A stretch of DNA of 37,333 nucleotides from CAZKWG01 sp964615375 (lineage in GTDB: Bacteria; Myxococcota_A; UBA796; CAZKWG01), in contig CAZTOW010000074.1 of NCBI GenBank assembly GCA_964615375.1, positions 1-37,333 on the forward strand, read 5' to 3'. This document shows positions 23,260-30,842 of this stretch, one piece after another. Under the pieces are notes generated by a model, which was not told the origin of the DNA, did not search any database, and saw only the letters and a program-made list of their open reading frames with translations. The stretch's first letter is position 1. Each line of letters starts with the position of its first letter. The position numbers were made by a program, and so were the translations under genes.

Positions 23260-23591
23260 CGCTTCGGCATCAGCCCCTCGAGGAGACCCGGGGGCAGGCC
23301 CATGTTGGACATCATCCCCATGGTCTGGGCCGTGACGTGCTCGCGCGCCTTGCGCTGCGCGTCGTTGAGCGCGGCCACCAGGAGATCCTCGAGCATCTCC
23401 CGGTCTTCCATCGCGCGGGGGTCGATGCGCACGCGCTTGACCTCCACCGCGCTGGCCGTGACGCGGACCATGCCACCGCCGGCCTGGCCCTCGAATTCGG
23501 CTGACTCCGCGTTGGCCTGCATGTTGGCGAGGTTCTGCTGAAGTCCGGCCATCATGGAGCCGAAGGGGTTACCGCCAAAAGGATCGGGCAT
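23256..23591 (-). CDS. YbaB/EbfC family nucleoid-associated protein
   Basis: A 111-residue member of the YbaB/EbfC family of DNA-binding nucleoid proteins. The family core is seen in LQQNLANMQANAES, FEGQAGGGMVRVTASAVEVKRVRIDP and LEDLLVAALNDAQRKAREHV. A Gly/Met-rich N-terminus (MPDPFGGNPFGSMMAGL) and C-terminus (MGMMSNMGLPPGLLEGLMPKR) are usual. GGAG lies 6 bases before the ATG. In many bacteria it follows dnaX and precedes recR; here neither is adjacent and it follows an SRPBCC gene by 11 bases. Confidence 0.93.
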   Translation of the reverse strand: MPDPFGGNPFGSMMAGLQQNLANMQANAESAEFEGQAGGGMVRVTASAVEVKRVRIDPRAMEDREMLEDLLVAALNDAQRKAREHVTAQTMGMMSNMGLPPGLLEGLMPKR

Positions 23592-23602
23592 GGGAGCTCC
23601 AC

Positions 23603-24019
23603 TCAGGGCTGATCGAGGAGGGCCTGCAGCGCGACCAGCGCCTTGGCCCAGTGGCCGTCCATGGCCGCGCGCCGCGCCTCGTCCTCGAGGGCCTCACCGC
23701 CGCTGTGGACCAGCGTGAGCCGGGACTCCTCGCCGTCGCGCGCCAGCTTGAAGGCGATGTGCGAGCCGCGCAGCTCGGACCCGCCCGCGCGGTCGAAGGT
23801 GATCTCCAGGTGGGAGGTCGGCCGCCAGGTGTGGATGAGCCCACGGGCCTCGGCGCTCTCGGTCTCACCCTCCCGCGCGAGCACGACGCGCCCGCCCTCG
23901 CGAGGCTCGACCCGCGCGGAGGCGGCGAACCAGCGCGCGAGCCCGTCGCCGGTGGTGATGACGTTCCAGACCGCGCGCGGAGGCGCCGCGATGTTGATCT
24001 GCCTTCGTATGGCCGGCAC
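23603..24019 (-). CDS. SRPBCC/AHSA1-like domain protein
   Basis: A 138-residue START-like protein. The opening IRRQINIAAPPRAVWNVITTGDGLARWFAASARVEPREGGRVVL is the characteristic first strand and helices of the AHSA1 branch; HLEITFDRAGG and SRLTLVHSGG continue the beta-sheet, and the end WAKALVALQALLDQ is the long C-terminal helix. Such proteins bind hydrophobic ligands or act as co-chaperones; no ligand can be read. The GTG at 24019 is chosen because it starts just before the domain and follows GGAGGG; an ATG start 44 codons earlier would add a low-complexity extension. It is the first gene of a pair with ybaB. Confidence 0.75.
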   Translation of the reverse strand: MPAIRRQINIAAPPRAVWNVITTGDGLARWFAASARVEPREGGRVVLAREGETESAEARGLIHTWRPTSHLEITFDRAGGSELRGSHIAFKLARDGEESRLTLVHSGGEALEDEARRAAMDGHWAKALVALQALLDQP

Positions 24020-24149
24020 ACACCCTCCGAGGAGCGTCCTTGAGCCTACCTTGCCGCGCAGCGGCGATCCAGCCTCCGGGCCCTCTTCCTTCAGCCGAGC
24101 GCGAGGCGTATGATGGTCCGGTCGTGCTCCAATCCGCTCGGAGGACCAC

Positions 24150-25370
24150 ATGAACGCCGCTCGCCCCTGGCTCTCCTTCGCGATCCTGCTGGGCCTCTCC
24201 CTGTGGAGCTCCCCCGCCCTCGCCTACGACGACACGGACGGGGACGGGCTCATCGACCTCTACGAGGACTACTACGGCACGGATCCGCTCGACGAGGACA
24301 CCGACGACGACGGGGACAACGACTACAACGAGATCGTGTACGGGTCGGACCCGCTGGACGCGGGAGACGGGATCGACGACGACGGGGACGGGCTGTACCA
24401 GACCTACGAGGACTACTACGGCACCGACGACACCATCGAAGACGTCGATGGGGACGGAGACAGCGACTACAACGAGATCGTGTACGGGTCGGACCCGCTG
24501 GACGCGGGAGACGGGATCGACGACGACGGGGACGGGCTGTACCAGACCTACGAGGACTACTACGGCACCGACGACACCATCGAAGACGTCGATGGGGACG
24601 GAGACAGCGACTACAACGAGATCGTGTACGGGTCGGACCCGCTGGACGCGGGAGACGGGATCGACGACGACGGGGACGGGCTGTACCAGGTCTACGAGGA
24701 CTACTACGGCACCGACGACACCGATGAGGACTGCGACGGCGACGGCTGGACGGACTACCAGGAGATCATCTACGGGTCTGACCCCAACAAGAAGCGTCAG
24801 ACGCCGGATGACGACGGGGACGGGCTCTACCGCGTCTACGAGCTCTACTACGGGACCAACCCGAGGCGGGCGGACTCCGACCGGGACGGCTGGAGCGACT
24901 ACCAGGAGATCGTCTACGGGTCGAACCCGAAGAAGCGGCGGGACACGCCGGATGACGACGGGGACGGGCTGTACCAGGTCTACGAGGACTACTACGGGAC
25001 CAGCGACCGGGACTCGGACTCCGACGACGACGGTGACAACGACTACTACGAGGTCGTGTACGGCTCGGACGCCACGGACGCCAGCGACGGGATCGACGAC
25101 GACGGGGACGGGCTGTACCAGGTCTACGAGGACTACTACGGCACCGACGACACCGTCGCCGACACCGATGGGGACGGCGACAGCGACTACTACGAGGTCG
25201 TGTACGGCTCGGACGCCACGGACGCCAGCGACGGGATCGACGACGACGGGGACGGGCTGTACCAGGTCTACGAGGACTACTACGGCACCGACGACACGGT
25301 CGCCGACACCGACGGGGACGGCCTCAGCGACTACTACGAGATCATCTACGGCACCGACCCGCTCTCCTGA
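24150..25370 (+). CDS. Secreted Asp/Tyr-rich repeat protein, TSP3-like
   Basis: A 406-residue protein made of a signal peptide (MNAARPWLSFAILLGLSLWSSPALA) and eight consecutive repeats of exactly 48 residues (the last is 43), beginning at residue 28. The consensus is DDDGDGLYQVYEDYYGTDD ... DGDGDSDYYEVVYGSD, two TSP3-like calcium sites per unit with about seven Tyr each. Nothing else is present: no lipobox, sorting tail or catalytic domain. The whole protein is extremely acidic. It probably binds many calcium ions and forms a rigid extracellular rod or matrix component; this is inference. GGAGG lies 5 bases before the ATG. Two adjacent repeats are identical at the DNA level, pointing to recent duplication. 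Confidence 0.88.
   Translation: MNAARPWLSFAILLGLSLWSSPALAYDDTDGDGLIDLYEDYYGTDPLDEDTDDDGDNDYNEIVYGSDPLDAGDGIDDDGDGLYQTYEDYYGTDDTIEDVDGDGDSDYNEIVYGSDPLDAGDGIDDDGDGLYQTYEDYYGTDDTIEDVDGDGDSDYNEIVYGSDPLDAGDGIDDDGDGLYQVYEDYYGTDDTDEDCDGDGWTDYQEIIYGSDPNKKRQTPDDDGDGLYRVYELYYGTNPRRADSDRDGWSDYQEIVYGSNPKKRRDTPDDDGDGLYQVYEDYYGTSDRDSDSDDDGDNDYYEVVYGSDATDASDGIDDDGDGLYQVYEDYYGTDDTVADTDGDGDSDYYEVVYGSDATDASDGIDDDGDGLYQVYEDYYGTDDTVADTDGDGLSDYYEIIYGTDPLS
24231..25367 (+). repeat. Eight tandem 144-bp repeats
   Basis: Units begin at 24231, 24375, 24519, 24663, 24807, 24951, 25095 and 25239 with an invariant 144-bp period and no indels. The stretches 24371-24514 and 24515-24658 are identical in all 144 bases by eye, including synonymous positions. 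The two units from 24663 and 24807 are the most diverged and carry Lys/Arg (PNKKRQTP, PKKRRDTP) where the others have acidic or Ala residues. Confidence 0.93.
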
Positions 25371-25390
25371 GCGGGCCCGGGCGGGCGGCC

Positions 25391-26059
25391 TCAGTCACGC
25401 TGGATCAGGTGCAGCAGGCTCATCGCGGCGATGATGATGGGGAAGATGCTCCCCATCCCGAAGATCCCGAAGACCCAGGGCATCGCCCAGGCCACGCCCG
25501 CGACCAGGAGCGCGGTGCCGATGCCGATGGCCCGGGTGATGCTCCAGGCGCGCCCGCCGGGGAGGCGCTGGCGGAGGCCGTGCCAGAGGACGTGCCCGCC
25601 GTCCAGCGGCCACATGGGCAGCAGGTTGAAGAGGCTCCAGAACACGGTGAGCCGCAGCAGGTTGTCGAAGAGCCAGGGCACCGGCTGGGGGACGCGGTCG
25701 TCGATCACCAGCAGGATGATGAAGGTCACCACGCCGAGCGCCAGCCCGGCGATGGGGCCGGCGGCGGCGGTGTAGAAGCCCTCCTTCGCCCGCGGGCTGC
25801 GGCCGTACTCGCAGAGCCCCCCGAAGCCGTGCAGCACGATCTGGCGCGGCATGAGCCCGAGGCGCCGGCCGGTGACCGCGTGCCCGAGCTCATGGACCAG
25901 GATGGAGAAGAAGAACATCAGCGCGTAGAGGGCGCTGGTCGCGAGCTCGGCCGGCGAGGACGGGCGGCTGCCGAGGATCATGTAGGCGAGGACGAACAGG
26001 GCCGAGCCCGTCACCAGGACGGGCACACCCAGGATGTTTCCGAGCAGGATGGGGTTCAT
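25391..26059 (-). CDS. M50 family zinc metalloprotease (site-2 protease-like)
   Basis: A 222-residue membrane protein with about six hydrophobic segments. The zinc site is HELGH at 56-60 (LVHELGHAV) and the third ligand is Asp153 in NLLPMWPLDGGH, the standard pair for M50 intramembrane proteases. It lacks PDZ or CBS domains, matching the short, uncharacterised M50 group. Substrates are unknown; related proteins cleave anti-sigma factors or other membrane regulators. The ATG at 26059 is preferred because the upstream frame is antisense to the next genes, though CTGGAG lies only one base before it. It is convergent with the repeat-protein gene. Confidence 0.88.
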   Translation of the reverse strand: MNPILLGNILGVPVLVTGSALFVLAYMILGSRPSSPAELATSALYALMFFFSILVHELGHAVTGRRLGLMPRQIVLHGFGGLCEYGRSPRAKEGFYTAAAGPIAGLALGVVTFIILLVIDDRVPQPVPWLFDNLLRLTVFWSLFNLLPMWPLDGGHVLWHGLRQRLPGGRAWSITRAIGIGTALLVAGVAWAMPWVFGIFGMGSIFPIIIAAMSLLHLIQRD

Positions 26060-26118
26060 GCTCCAGGGATAACGCGCTCCCCCCTGCCACGCGCACCCGG
26101 ACGGGCTACCTTGGGGCG

Positions 26119-26370
26119 ATGCGCGTGACCGGCTACGATCCCTTCCGATTCGATCCGCCCCAGCCCGAGCCGGTGGAAGGCCCGCTCCCGCCGCCCATCG
26201 CCCTGGTGGACGACGAGGCGCCGCCGGCCCCCCCGCGCTGGCGCTTCTGGTTCGCCGCGGCCCTGCTGGCCCTGCTCGGTCTGGATCTCGCGGCGCGGCT
26301 GCTGTCCATGCTGCTGGACCCGGTGCGCTCCGAGCAGCTCCGCCCGGCACCTGCCCCGGCCGGCCCCTGA
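26119..26370 (+). CDS. Small single-pass membrane protein, ctaA operon
   Basis: An 83-residue protein with a Pro-rich N-terminus (PQPEPVEGPLPPPI), a single transmembrane segment (WRFWFAAALLALLGLDLAARLLSMLL, about 41-66) and a short tail. I recognise no family. It ends 8 bases before the heme A synthase start, with GGAG in the gap, so the two are almost certainly cotranscribed. It might be an accessory or assembly factor for heme A synthase or cytochrome oxidase, but the sequence itself does not show this. Confidence 0.65.
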   Translation: MRVTGYDPFRFDPPQPEPVEGPLPPPIALVDDEAPPAPPRWRFWFAAALLALLGLDLAARLLSMLLDPVRSEQLRPAPAPAGP

Positions 26371-26378
26371 GGAGCGAC

Positions 26379-27392
26379 ATGGCCGCCCGCCGCTCCATCG
26401 CCCTCTGGTTGCTGGTCTGCGCCGGGATGGTCGTGGCCATGGTGCTGCTCGGGGGCTGGACCCGGCTCACCCACAGCGGGCTCTCCATGGTGGAGTGGAA
26501 GCCGCTCACCGGCTTCATCCCGCCCCTCTCGGAGGAGGCCTGGCTGCGCGAGTTCGAGGCCTACCAGCAGTTCCCCGAGTACAAGCTGGTCCACAGCCAC
26601 TTTGAGCTCGAGGACTTCAAGAACATCTACTGGTTCGAGTTCAGCCACCGGCTGCTGGGCCGGCTCACCGGGCTGGTCTTCGGGATCCCGCTGCTGTGGT
26701 TCGCGGCGCGGGGCGCGCTGGATCGCGCGCTCGGCCTGCGCCTGCTCGGCCTGCTGGCCCTCGGCGGGCTCCAGGGCTTCATCGGCTGGTGGATGGTGTC
26801 CAGCGGCCTGGTCGATCGACCCGACGTCTCCGCCATCCGGCTGGCGATCCACCTGGGGATGGCCTTCCTGCTGTTCTGCGCGCTCCTCTGGACCGCCCTC
26901 GACCTCCTGCGCGAGGGCGCGCGCGCCGCCGCGTCGGGGCCGGGCACGGCGCTGGGCGGGGTGCTGTGGATCTGGACCTTCGCCGTGGCGCTCTCGGGCG
27001 CGCTGGTGGCCGGGCTGGACGGCGGCTACACCTACAACACCTTCCCGCTGATGGGCGGCAAGCTGGTCCCCGACGGGCTGATCGCCATGAGCCCCTGGTG
27101 GCTCAACCCCTTCGAGAACCCCGTGACCGCCCAGTGGAACCACCGGGTGCTGGCCGTCGCGCTGACGATCGCCGTGCTCCTGGCCCGCGGGCGGCTCAGG
27201 CGGGCGAACCCCGAGGCGCGCCGGGTCGCCGACGTCGCGGCCCTCGTCGTGCTCACCCAGGCCTCGCTCGGCGTGGGCACGCTGCTCAGCGTGGTCTGGC
27301 TCCCCCTCGCCTCCAGCCATCAGGTCGGGGCGCTCGTGCTGCTGGGCACGCTCACCTGGCTCAACCACACGCTGCGCCGGCCGCGGGCCTGA
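26379..27392 (+). CDS. ctaA: Heme A synthase, COX15/CtaA
   Basis: A 337-residue membrane enzyme that oxidises the C8 methyl of heme O to the formyl group of heme A for cytochrome c oxidase. Eight helices are visible. The four conserved histidines are His90 (EFSHRLLGR), His158 (RLAIHLGM), His255 (QWNHRVLA) and His314 (SSHQVGAL). GGWTRLTHSGLSMVEWKPLTG near the N-terminus and GGYTYNTFPLMGGKLVP are typical of the mitochondrial/alphaproteobacterial type of COX15, not the short Bacillus type. No ctaB or oxidase subunit genes are in the window. It lies between a small membrane protein and a TetR regulator on one transcript. Confidence 0.95.
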   Translation: MAARRSIALWLLVCAGMVVAMVLLGGWTRLTHSGLSMVEWKPLTGFIPPLSEEAWLREFEAYQQFPEYKLVHSHFELEDFKNIYWFEFSHRLLGRLTGLVFGIPLLWFAARGALDRALGLRLLGLLALGGLQGFIGWWMVSSGLVDRPDVSAIRLAIHLGMAFLLFCALLWTALDLLREGARAAASGPGTALGGVLWIWTFAVALSGALVAGLDGGYTYNTFPLMGGKLVPDGLIAMSPWWLNPFENPVTAQWNHRVLAVALTIAVLLARGRLRRANPEARRVADVAALVVLTQASLGVGTLLSVVWLPLASSHQVGALVLLGTLTWLNHTLRRPRA

Positions 27393-27405
27393 TTCGGAGG
27401 CGAGG

Positions 27406-28044
27406 ATGCCGCCCATCGGAGAGAGGCTCGGCGCGGCCATCACCCCTCGCGGCGCGCGCACGGTCTCCCGCATCCTGGACGCGGCGGGGCGCCTGTTCAG
27501 CCAGGCCGGCTTCGAGCGCGCCTCCATGAGCGACGTGGCCCAGGCGGCCGGCGTCTCCAAGGGCCTGCTGCACTACCACTTCCGGTCCAAGGAGCACCTG
27601 CTCATCGAGGCCCAGCGGGCCATCTTCCGGCTCATCTACCGCCGCTTCGAGGACCGCTTCCGGCGGGGAGAGCGCGGGCTCGGCCCGGCCCTGGAGGCCC
27701 TGGACGCGCTCTGGCAGGCCGTCCGCGATCTCCGCGTCCAGGCGGCCTTCCTGGTCGAGACCGCCAGCCTCGTCTCCCGCGAGCCCGCCGTCGCCGAGCA
27801 GGTGGAGAGCTTCTACTCCGAGGCCATGGGCCTCCTGGAGCAGGGCATCATCGAGGTCTTTCGCGACTCACCCGCCCAGCCGGCCCTCCCCCCGCGCCGC
27901 GTCGCCCGCCTCGTGCGCGTGGGGCTCCACGGCCTGATCATGGACCTGGCCCTGGCGCGCTCGGACGCGGACCTCGCGGTGATCGACCAGTCCTACGCCG
28001 ACTTCCGAGCCATGCTGGAGCGCGAGCTCCGCCGCACCGCCTGA
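27406..28044 (+). CDS. TetR/AcrR family transcriptional regulator
   Basis: A 212-residue one-component repressor. The helix-turn-helix is at about 20-65 (SRILDAAGRLFSQAGFERASMSDVAQAAGVSKGLLHYHFRSKEHLL), textbook TetR including the YxHF motif. The C-terminal ligand domain is all-helical and has no recognisable ligand signature. GGAGG lies 8 bases before the ATG and the gene begins 13 bases after ctaA, so it may autoregulate the operon or simply read through. Its stop is two bases from the convergent VWA gene. Confidence 0.92.
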   Translation: MPPIGERLGAAITPRGARTVSRILDAAGRLFSQAGFERASMSDVAQAAGVSKGLLHYHFRSKEHLLIEAQRAIFRLIYRRFEDRFRRGERGLGPALEALDALWQAVRDLRVQAAFLVETASLVSREPAVAEQVESFYSEAMGLLEQGIIEVFRDSPAQPALPPRRVARLVRVGLHGLIMDLALARSDADLAVIDQSYADFRAMLERELRRTA

Positions 28045-28046
28045 GC

Positions 28047-29201
28047 TCAGACCGGTCGCTGCCGGCGGCGCCAGACCAGCGCGCCCGCCACCACGACCAG
28101 CCCGCCCACGGCCAGCGCCCAGGGTGGCGGCCCCATCTGCTGCGTCCAGGTCACCCGGAGGGGGACGCGGACCTGGCCCAGCCCGGGCTTGACCCCCAGG
28201 CGGGACAGCGCGGCGCGCGGCTCCAGGGTCGCGGTCCCGGTCAGCACCCCGTCATAGACCAGCACGCGCGAGCCGGGGATCGGCGAGAACGGCGCCTCGG
28301 GAGGCGTGATCTCCAGGGTGAGCATCGCGTCGGGCCGGAGCTCCAGGCTCCCCACGGTGGGCGCGAGCCCCTCCTCGGAGAAGCGGAGGGTGGTCAGGTC
28401 CACCCCGACGTGGTCGAGCCCGCTGCGCAGGGTGAGCGTCACCGTGCGATCGGCGACCGAGGCCACCTCCGCCGTGAGCGCGAAGCGGCCGACCTCGCGC
28501 TCGACGACCGCCTCCAGCTTGCGCCAGGGCAGGTTCTCCACGTAGGTCTGGACCCACCCGAGCGGCTCGTCGGTGCGGACCGCCAGCGTGCGGCCAGTCC
28601 CCGCCACGCGGAACAGGGCCTCCTGCCCCTCCCGATCGACGCGGCCGAGCCCGAGCGCGATGGGCAGGAGCAGGTGGCTCGAGCGCACCGCCGTCAGGTT
28701 GGACTCCAGCTCGCGCGCGCCGCGCAGACCGCTGCACCCCTGCGCGCCGGCGAAGGCGTAGGCGCTCCCTGGCGCGGGCTCGTGGCAGAGGTCGCTCAGC
28801 ACCAGCAGGAGCTGAAGATCCTCCCGGTCAGGCCCGCGCAGGGCCTCGGTCGCGCTCGCCAGCGCGAGCCCGAGATCGGAGGGCCCCCCCGGGCTCAGGG
28901 CCAGCTCTCCCAGCCGGGTGGCCAGCGCCTCCCGTCCCTCCTCCGTGATCTCGGTCCTCGGGAGCGCCACGCTCACCGCGTCGGAGAAGGTCCGCAGCTC
29001 CAGCGAGTCACCGGCCGGGAGCCCGCGGGCCAGGCCCACCAGCGAGCCCTGGATGGCCTGGAGGTCCTGCGCGCTCACGCCCCCCGTGTCGAGCATGAGC
29101 AGGTGATCGGCCGCCATGGGCCGATCCTTGTACGCTTCCAGGAGCTGCTCGCGCGGATCCGAGGCCAGCGCGGCGCCGAAGGTGAGCTGGACGAGGAGCA
29201 T
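28047..29201 (-). CDS. VWA-like exported protein with C-terminal membrane anchor
   Basis: A 384-residue protein with a short signal peptide (MLLVQLTFGAALAS). Residues 32-215 resemble a von Willebrand A fold: HLLMLDTGGVSAQDL in place of the first strand and MIDAS loop, PAGDSLELRTFSDAVSVALP, then LQLLLVLSDLCHEP as the fourth strand. The MIDAS is degenerate (DTGG instead of DxSxS), so metal-dependent binding is doubtful. A beta-rich region follows (240-345), and one transmembrane segment (PPWALAVGGLVVVAGALVW, about 357-375) ends in RRRQRPV, placing the body outside the cytoplasm. AGAGAGGA lies 4 bases before the ATG. The divergent Ser/Thr kinase gene shares its 190-bp upstream region. Confidence 0.7.
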   Translation of the reverse strand: MLLVQLTFGAALASDPREQLLEAYKDRPMAADHLLMLDTGGVSAQDLQAIQGSLVGLARGLPAGDSLELRTFSDAVSVALPRTEITEEGREALATRLGELALSPGGPSDLGLALASATEALRGPDREDLQLLLVLSDLCHEPAPGSAYAFAGAQGCSGLRGARELESNLTAVRSSHLLLPIALGLGRVDREGQEALFRVAGTGRTLAVRTDEPLGWVQTYVENLPWRKLEAVVEREVGRFALTAEVASVADRTVTLTLRSGLDHVGVDLTTLRFSEEGLAPTVGSLELRPDAMLTLEITPPEAPFSPIPGSRVLVYDGVLTGTATLEPRAALSRLGVKPGLGQVRVPLRVTWTQQMGPPPWALAVGGLVVVAGALVWRRRQRPV

Positions 29202-29228
29202 CGGTCCTCTCTCATATGCCAGCGGCGT

Positions 29229-29287
29229 GGGCCTCGCCAGGGGCTGCGGCGGCCCTCCGGCTCCAAGGGCGGGAATGGGCGAGGCCC
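29229..29287. promoter_or_regulatory. 10-bp inverted repeat in the VWA-kinase divergent region
   Basis: GGGCCTCGCC (29229-29238) and GGCGAGGCCC (29278-29287) are perfect inverted copies with 39 bases between them. The right arm is about 105 bases before the kinase start and the left arm about 28 bases before the VWA start. A TGACGTAGACGTG direct-repeat-like sequence follows at 29302-29314. Regulation of the two genes by a looped or dimeric factor is conceivable. Confidence 0.35.
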
Positions 29288-29392
29288 GAGCGCATGTGGC
29301 GTGACGTAGACGTGTTAGGATAAGTGGGCGGCGCGGAGCGACCGGGCTCCGAGCCGCGATCCCACCCCCGGGCAGGTCTCGAAGCCTCAGGC

Positions 29393-30802
29393 ATGTCGTC
29401 CAGGTCCGCTGAAAGCCCCGGCGCGCTCGATCAGGTCCCTGGTCTCGACCAGGATCTGCGCGCCGCGCCGCTGGTCGCCGGCCGATACCGCCTCAAGCGC
29501 GTCATCGCGCGGGGCGGCATGGGGATGGTCTACCTCGCCGAGCACGCCCAGCTCCGGCGCCCGGTGGCGCTGAAGGTGCTGACCCCGCCGCCCGGCTCGG
29601 ACGACGACGGCTCCTTCCAGAAGCGCTTCCAGCTCGAGGCGGAGACGCTCGCCGCGCTCGACCACCCGAACATCGTCACGCTCTTCGACTACGGGCAGAT
29701 GGAGGACGGGCGCTACTTCCTGGCGATGGAGTACATCGAGGGGCCGCGCTTCACCGACATCGTGCGTGACGGCCCCCTCCCTCCAGATCGCGCGCTGCGC
29801 CTGCTGCTGCAGGTCTGCTCGGCGCTCCGCTACGCGCACCGGCGGACCCTGGTTCACCGCGATCTGAAGCCCTCGAACCTGCTCATCCGCCTGGACGACG
29901 AGGGCAACGAGCAGGTCAAGGTGGTGGACTTCGGGCTGGTGAAGGTCGCCGAGGCGGACCAGACGCTCACCAAGGCCGGGCACGTGCTCGGCTCGCCCCA
30001 CTGCATGTCGCCCGAGCAGGTCAACGGCGGCGACGTGGACGCGCGGGCGGACATCTACGCGCTCGGCGTGCTGCTCTACCGCTCGGTCTCGGGCGCCTAC
30101 CCTTTCCACGGCTCCACCGCGGCGGCGACGATGATCGCCCACGTCAAGGAGCCGATCCCCACGCTGGCCAGCGTGGCGCCCGATCTGGTGGTACCTCCGG
30201 GGCTGGAGGCGCTCATCCAGCGCTGCCTGCAGAAGGCCCCGGAGGACCGCTATCAGACCGTGGACGAGCTCATCCGGGATATGGCCTCCTGCCTCAATGT
30301 CCCGGTGGATCAGTTCCAGTCGGTGAGCATCTCGCAGTCCTCGCTGCAGAAGAGCCCGATCGCGGTCGCTGACGCGCTCGACGAGGTCGCGGAGCCCGAG
30401 CATCGGAGCTCGAAGGTGCTCCTGGGCGTCGTCGCGCTCCTGGTGCTGGTGATCGTCGGGCTCATCGTGGTGCTCGCGGCCCCCAGCGGAGGCGAGGACG
30501 CGGGGACGGCGGCAGCCGCGCCGACCGCGACGCCCGCGGCGGCGAGCCCGGAGACCGCCCCCCCGAGCGCGAGCCCCGCCCCGACCCCCGCCTCCACCCC
30601 CGAGGCCGCGCCCGCCGTCGAGCCCACCCCCAGCGCCGCGCCCGCCGCCGCGCCCGAGGCCACCCCCCAGCCCGCGCAGAGCGCCGGGACGAAGAAGCAG
30701 ACCGGCACCCGGAAGACCACGCAGCAGGGCGCGCCCGCCACCGAGAAGGGCAAGGACAAGGACGCTCCCGAGGGCTATCTGGGCCTGCCCGAGGACTTCT
30801 GA
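29393..30802 (+). CDS. Ser/Thr protein kinase with C-terminal membrane anchor
   Basis: A 469-residue Hanks-type kinase if started at the ATG at 29393; a GTG at 29324 would add 23 residues and cannot be excluded because no strong ribosome site marks either. Catalytic elements are ARGGMGMVY at 39-47, Lys61 (VALKVL), HRDLKPSN with Asp157, VDFG with Asp179 and MSPEQ. A transmembrane segment (VLLGVVALLVLVIVGLIVVLAA, about 340-362) follows, then an Ala/Pro-rich extracytoplasmic linker and a short C-terminal DAPEGYLGLPEDF. There is no sensor domain such as PASTA. The TonB receptor gene begins 40 bases downstream, so kinase and transporter may be coexpressed. Confidence 0.9.
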   Translation: MSSRSAESPGALDQVPGLDQDLRAAPLVAGRYRLKRVIARGGMGMVYLAEHAQLRRPVALKVLTPPPGSDDDGSFQKRFQLEAETLAALDHPNIVTLFDYGQMEDGRYFLAMEYIEGPRFTDIVRDGPLPPDRALRLLLQVCSALRYAHRRTLVHRDLKPSNLLIRLDDEGNEQVKVVDFGLVKVAEADQTLTKAGHVLGSPHCMSPEQVNGGDVDARADIYALGVLLYRSVSGAYPFHGSTAAATMIAHVKEPIPTLASVAPDLVVPPGLEALIQRCLQKAPEDRYQTVDELIRDMASCLNVPVDQFQSVSISQSSLQKSPIAVADALDEVAEPEHRSSKVLLGVVALLVLVIVGLIVVLAAPSGGEDAGTAAAAPTATPAAASPETAPPSASPAPTPASTPEAAPAVEPTPSAAPAAAPEATPQPAQSAGTKKQTGTRKTTQQGAPATEKGKDKDAPEGYLGLPEDF

Positions 30803-30820
30803 AGCGAGATCCTGTATCCT
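30792..30820 (+). promoter_or_regulatory. Possible promoter of the TonB receptor gene
   Basis: AGGACT (30792-30797) is followed after 17 bases by TATCCT (30815-30820). The -35 keeps only the GAC core, but the -10 and spacing match the sites at 11132 and 22556. It overlaps the end of the kinase gene, so the receptor may have its own promoter as well as read-through. Confidence 0.3.
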
Positions 30821-30842
30821 CGGGGACGCACGGAGGGGCTGG

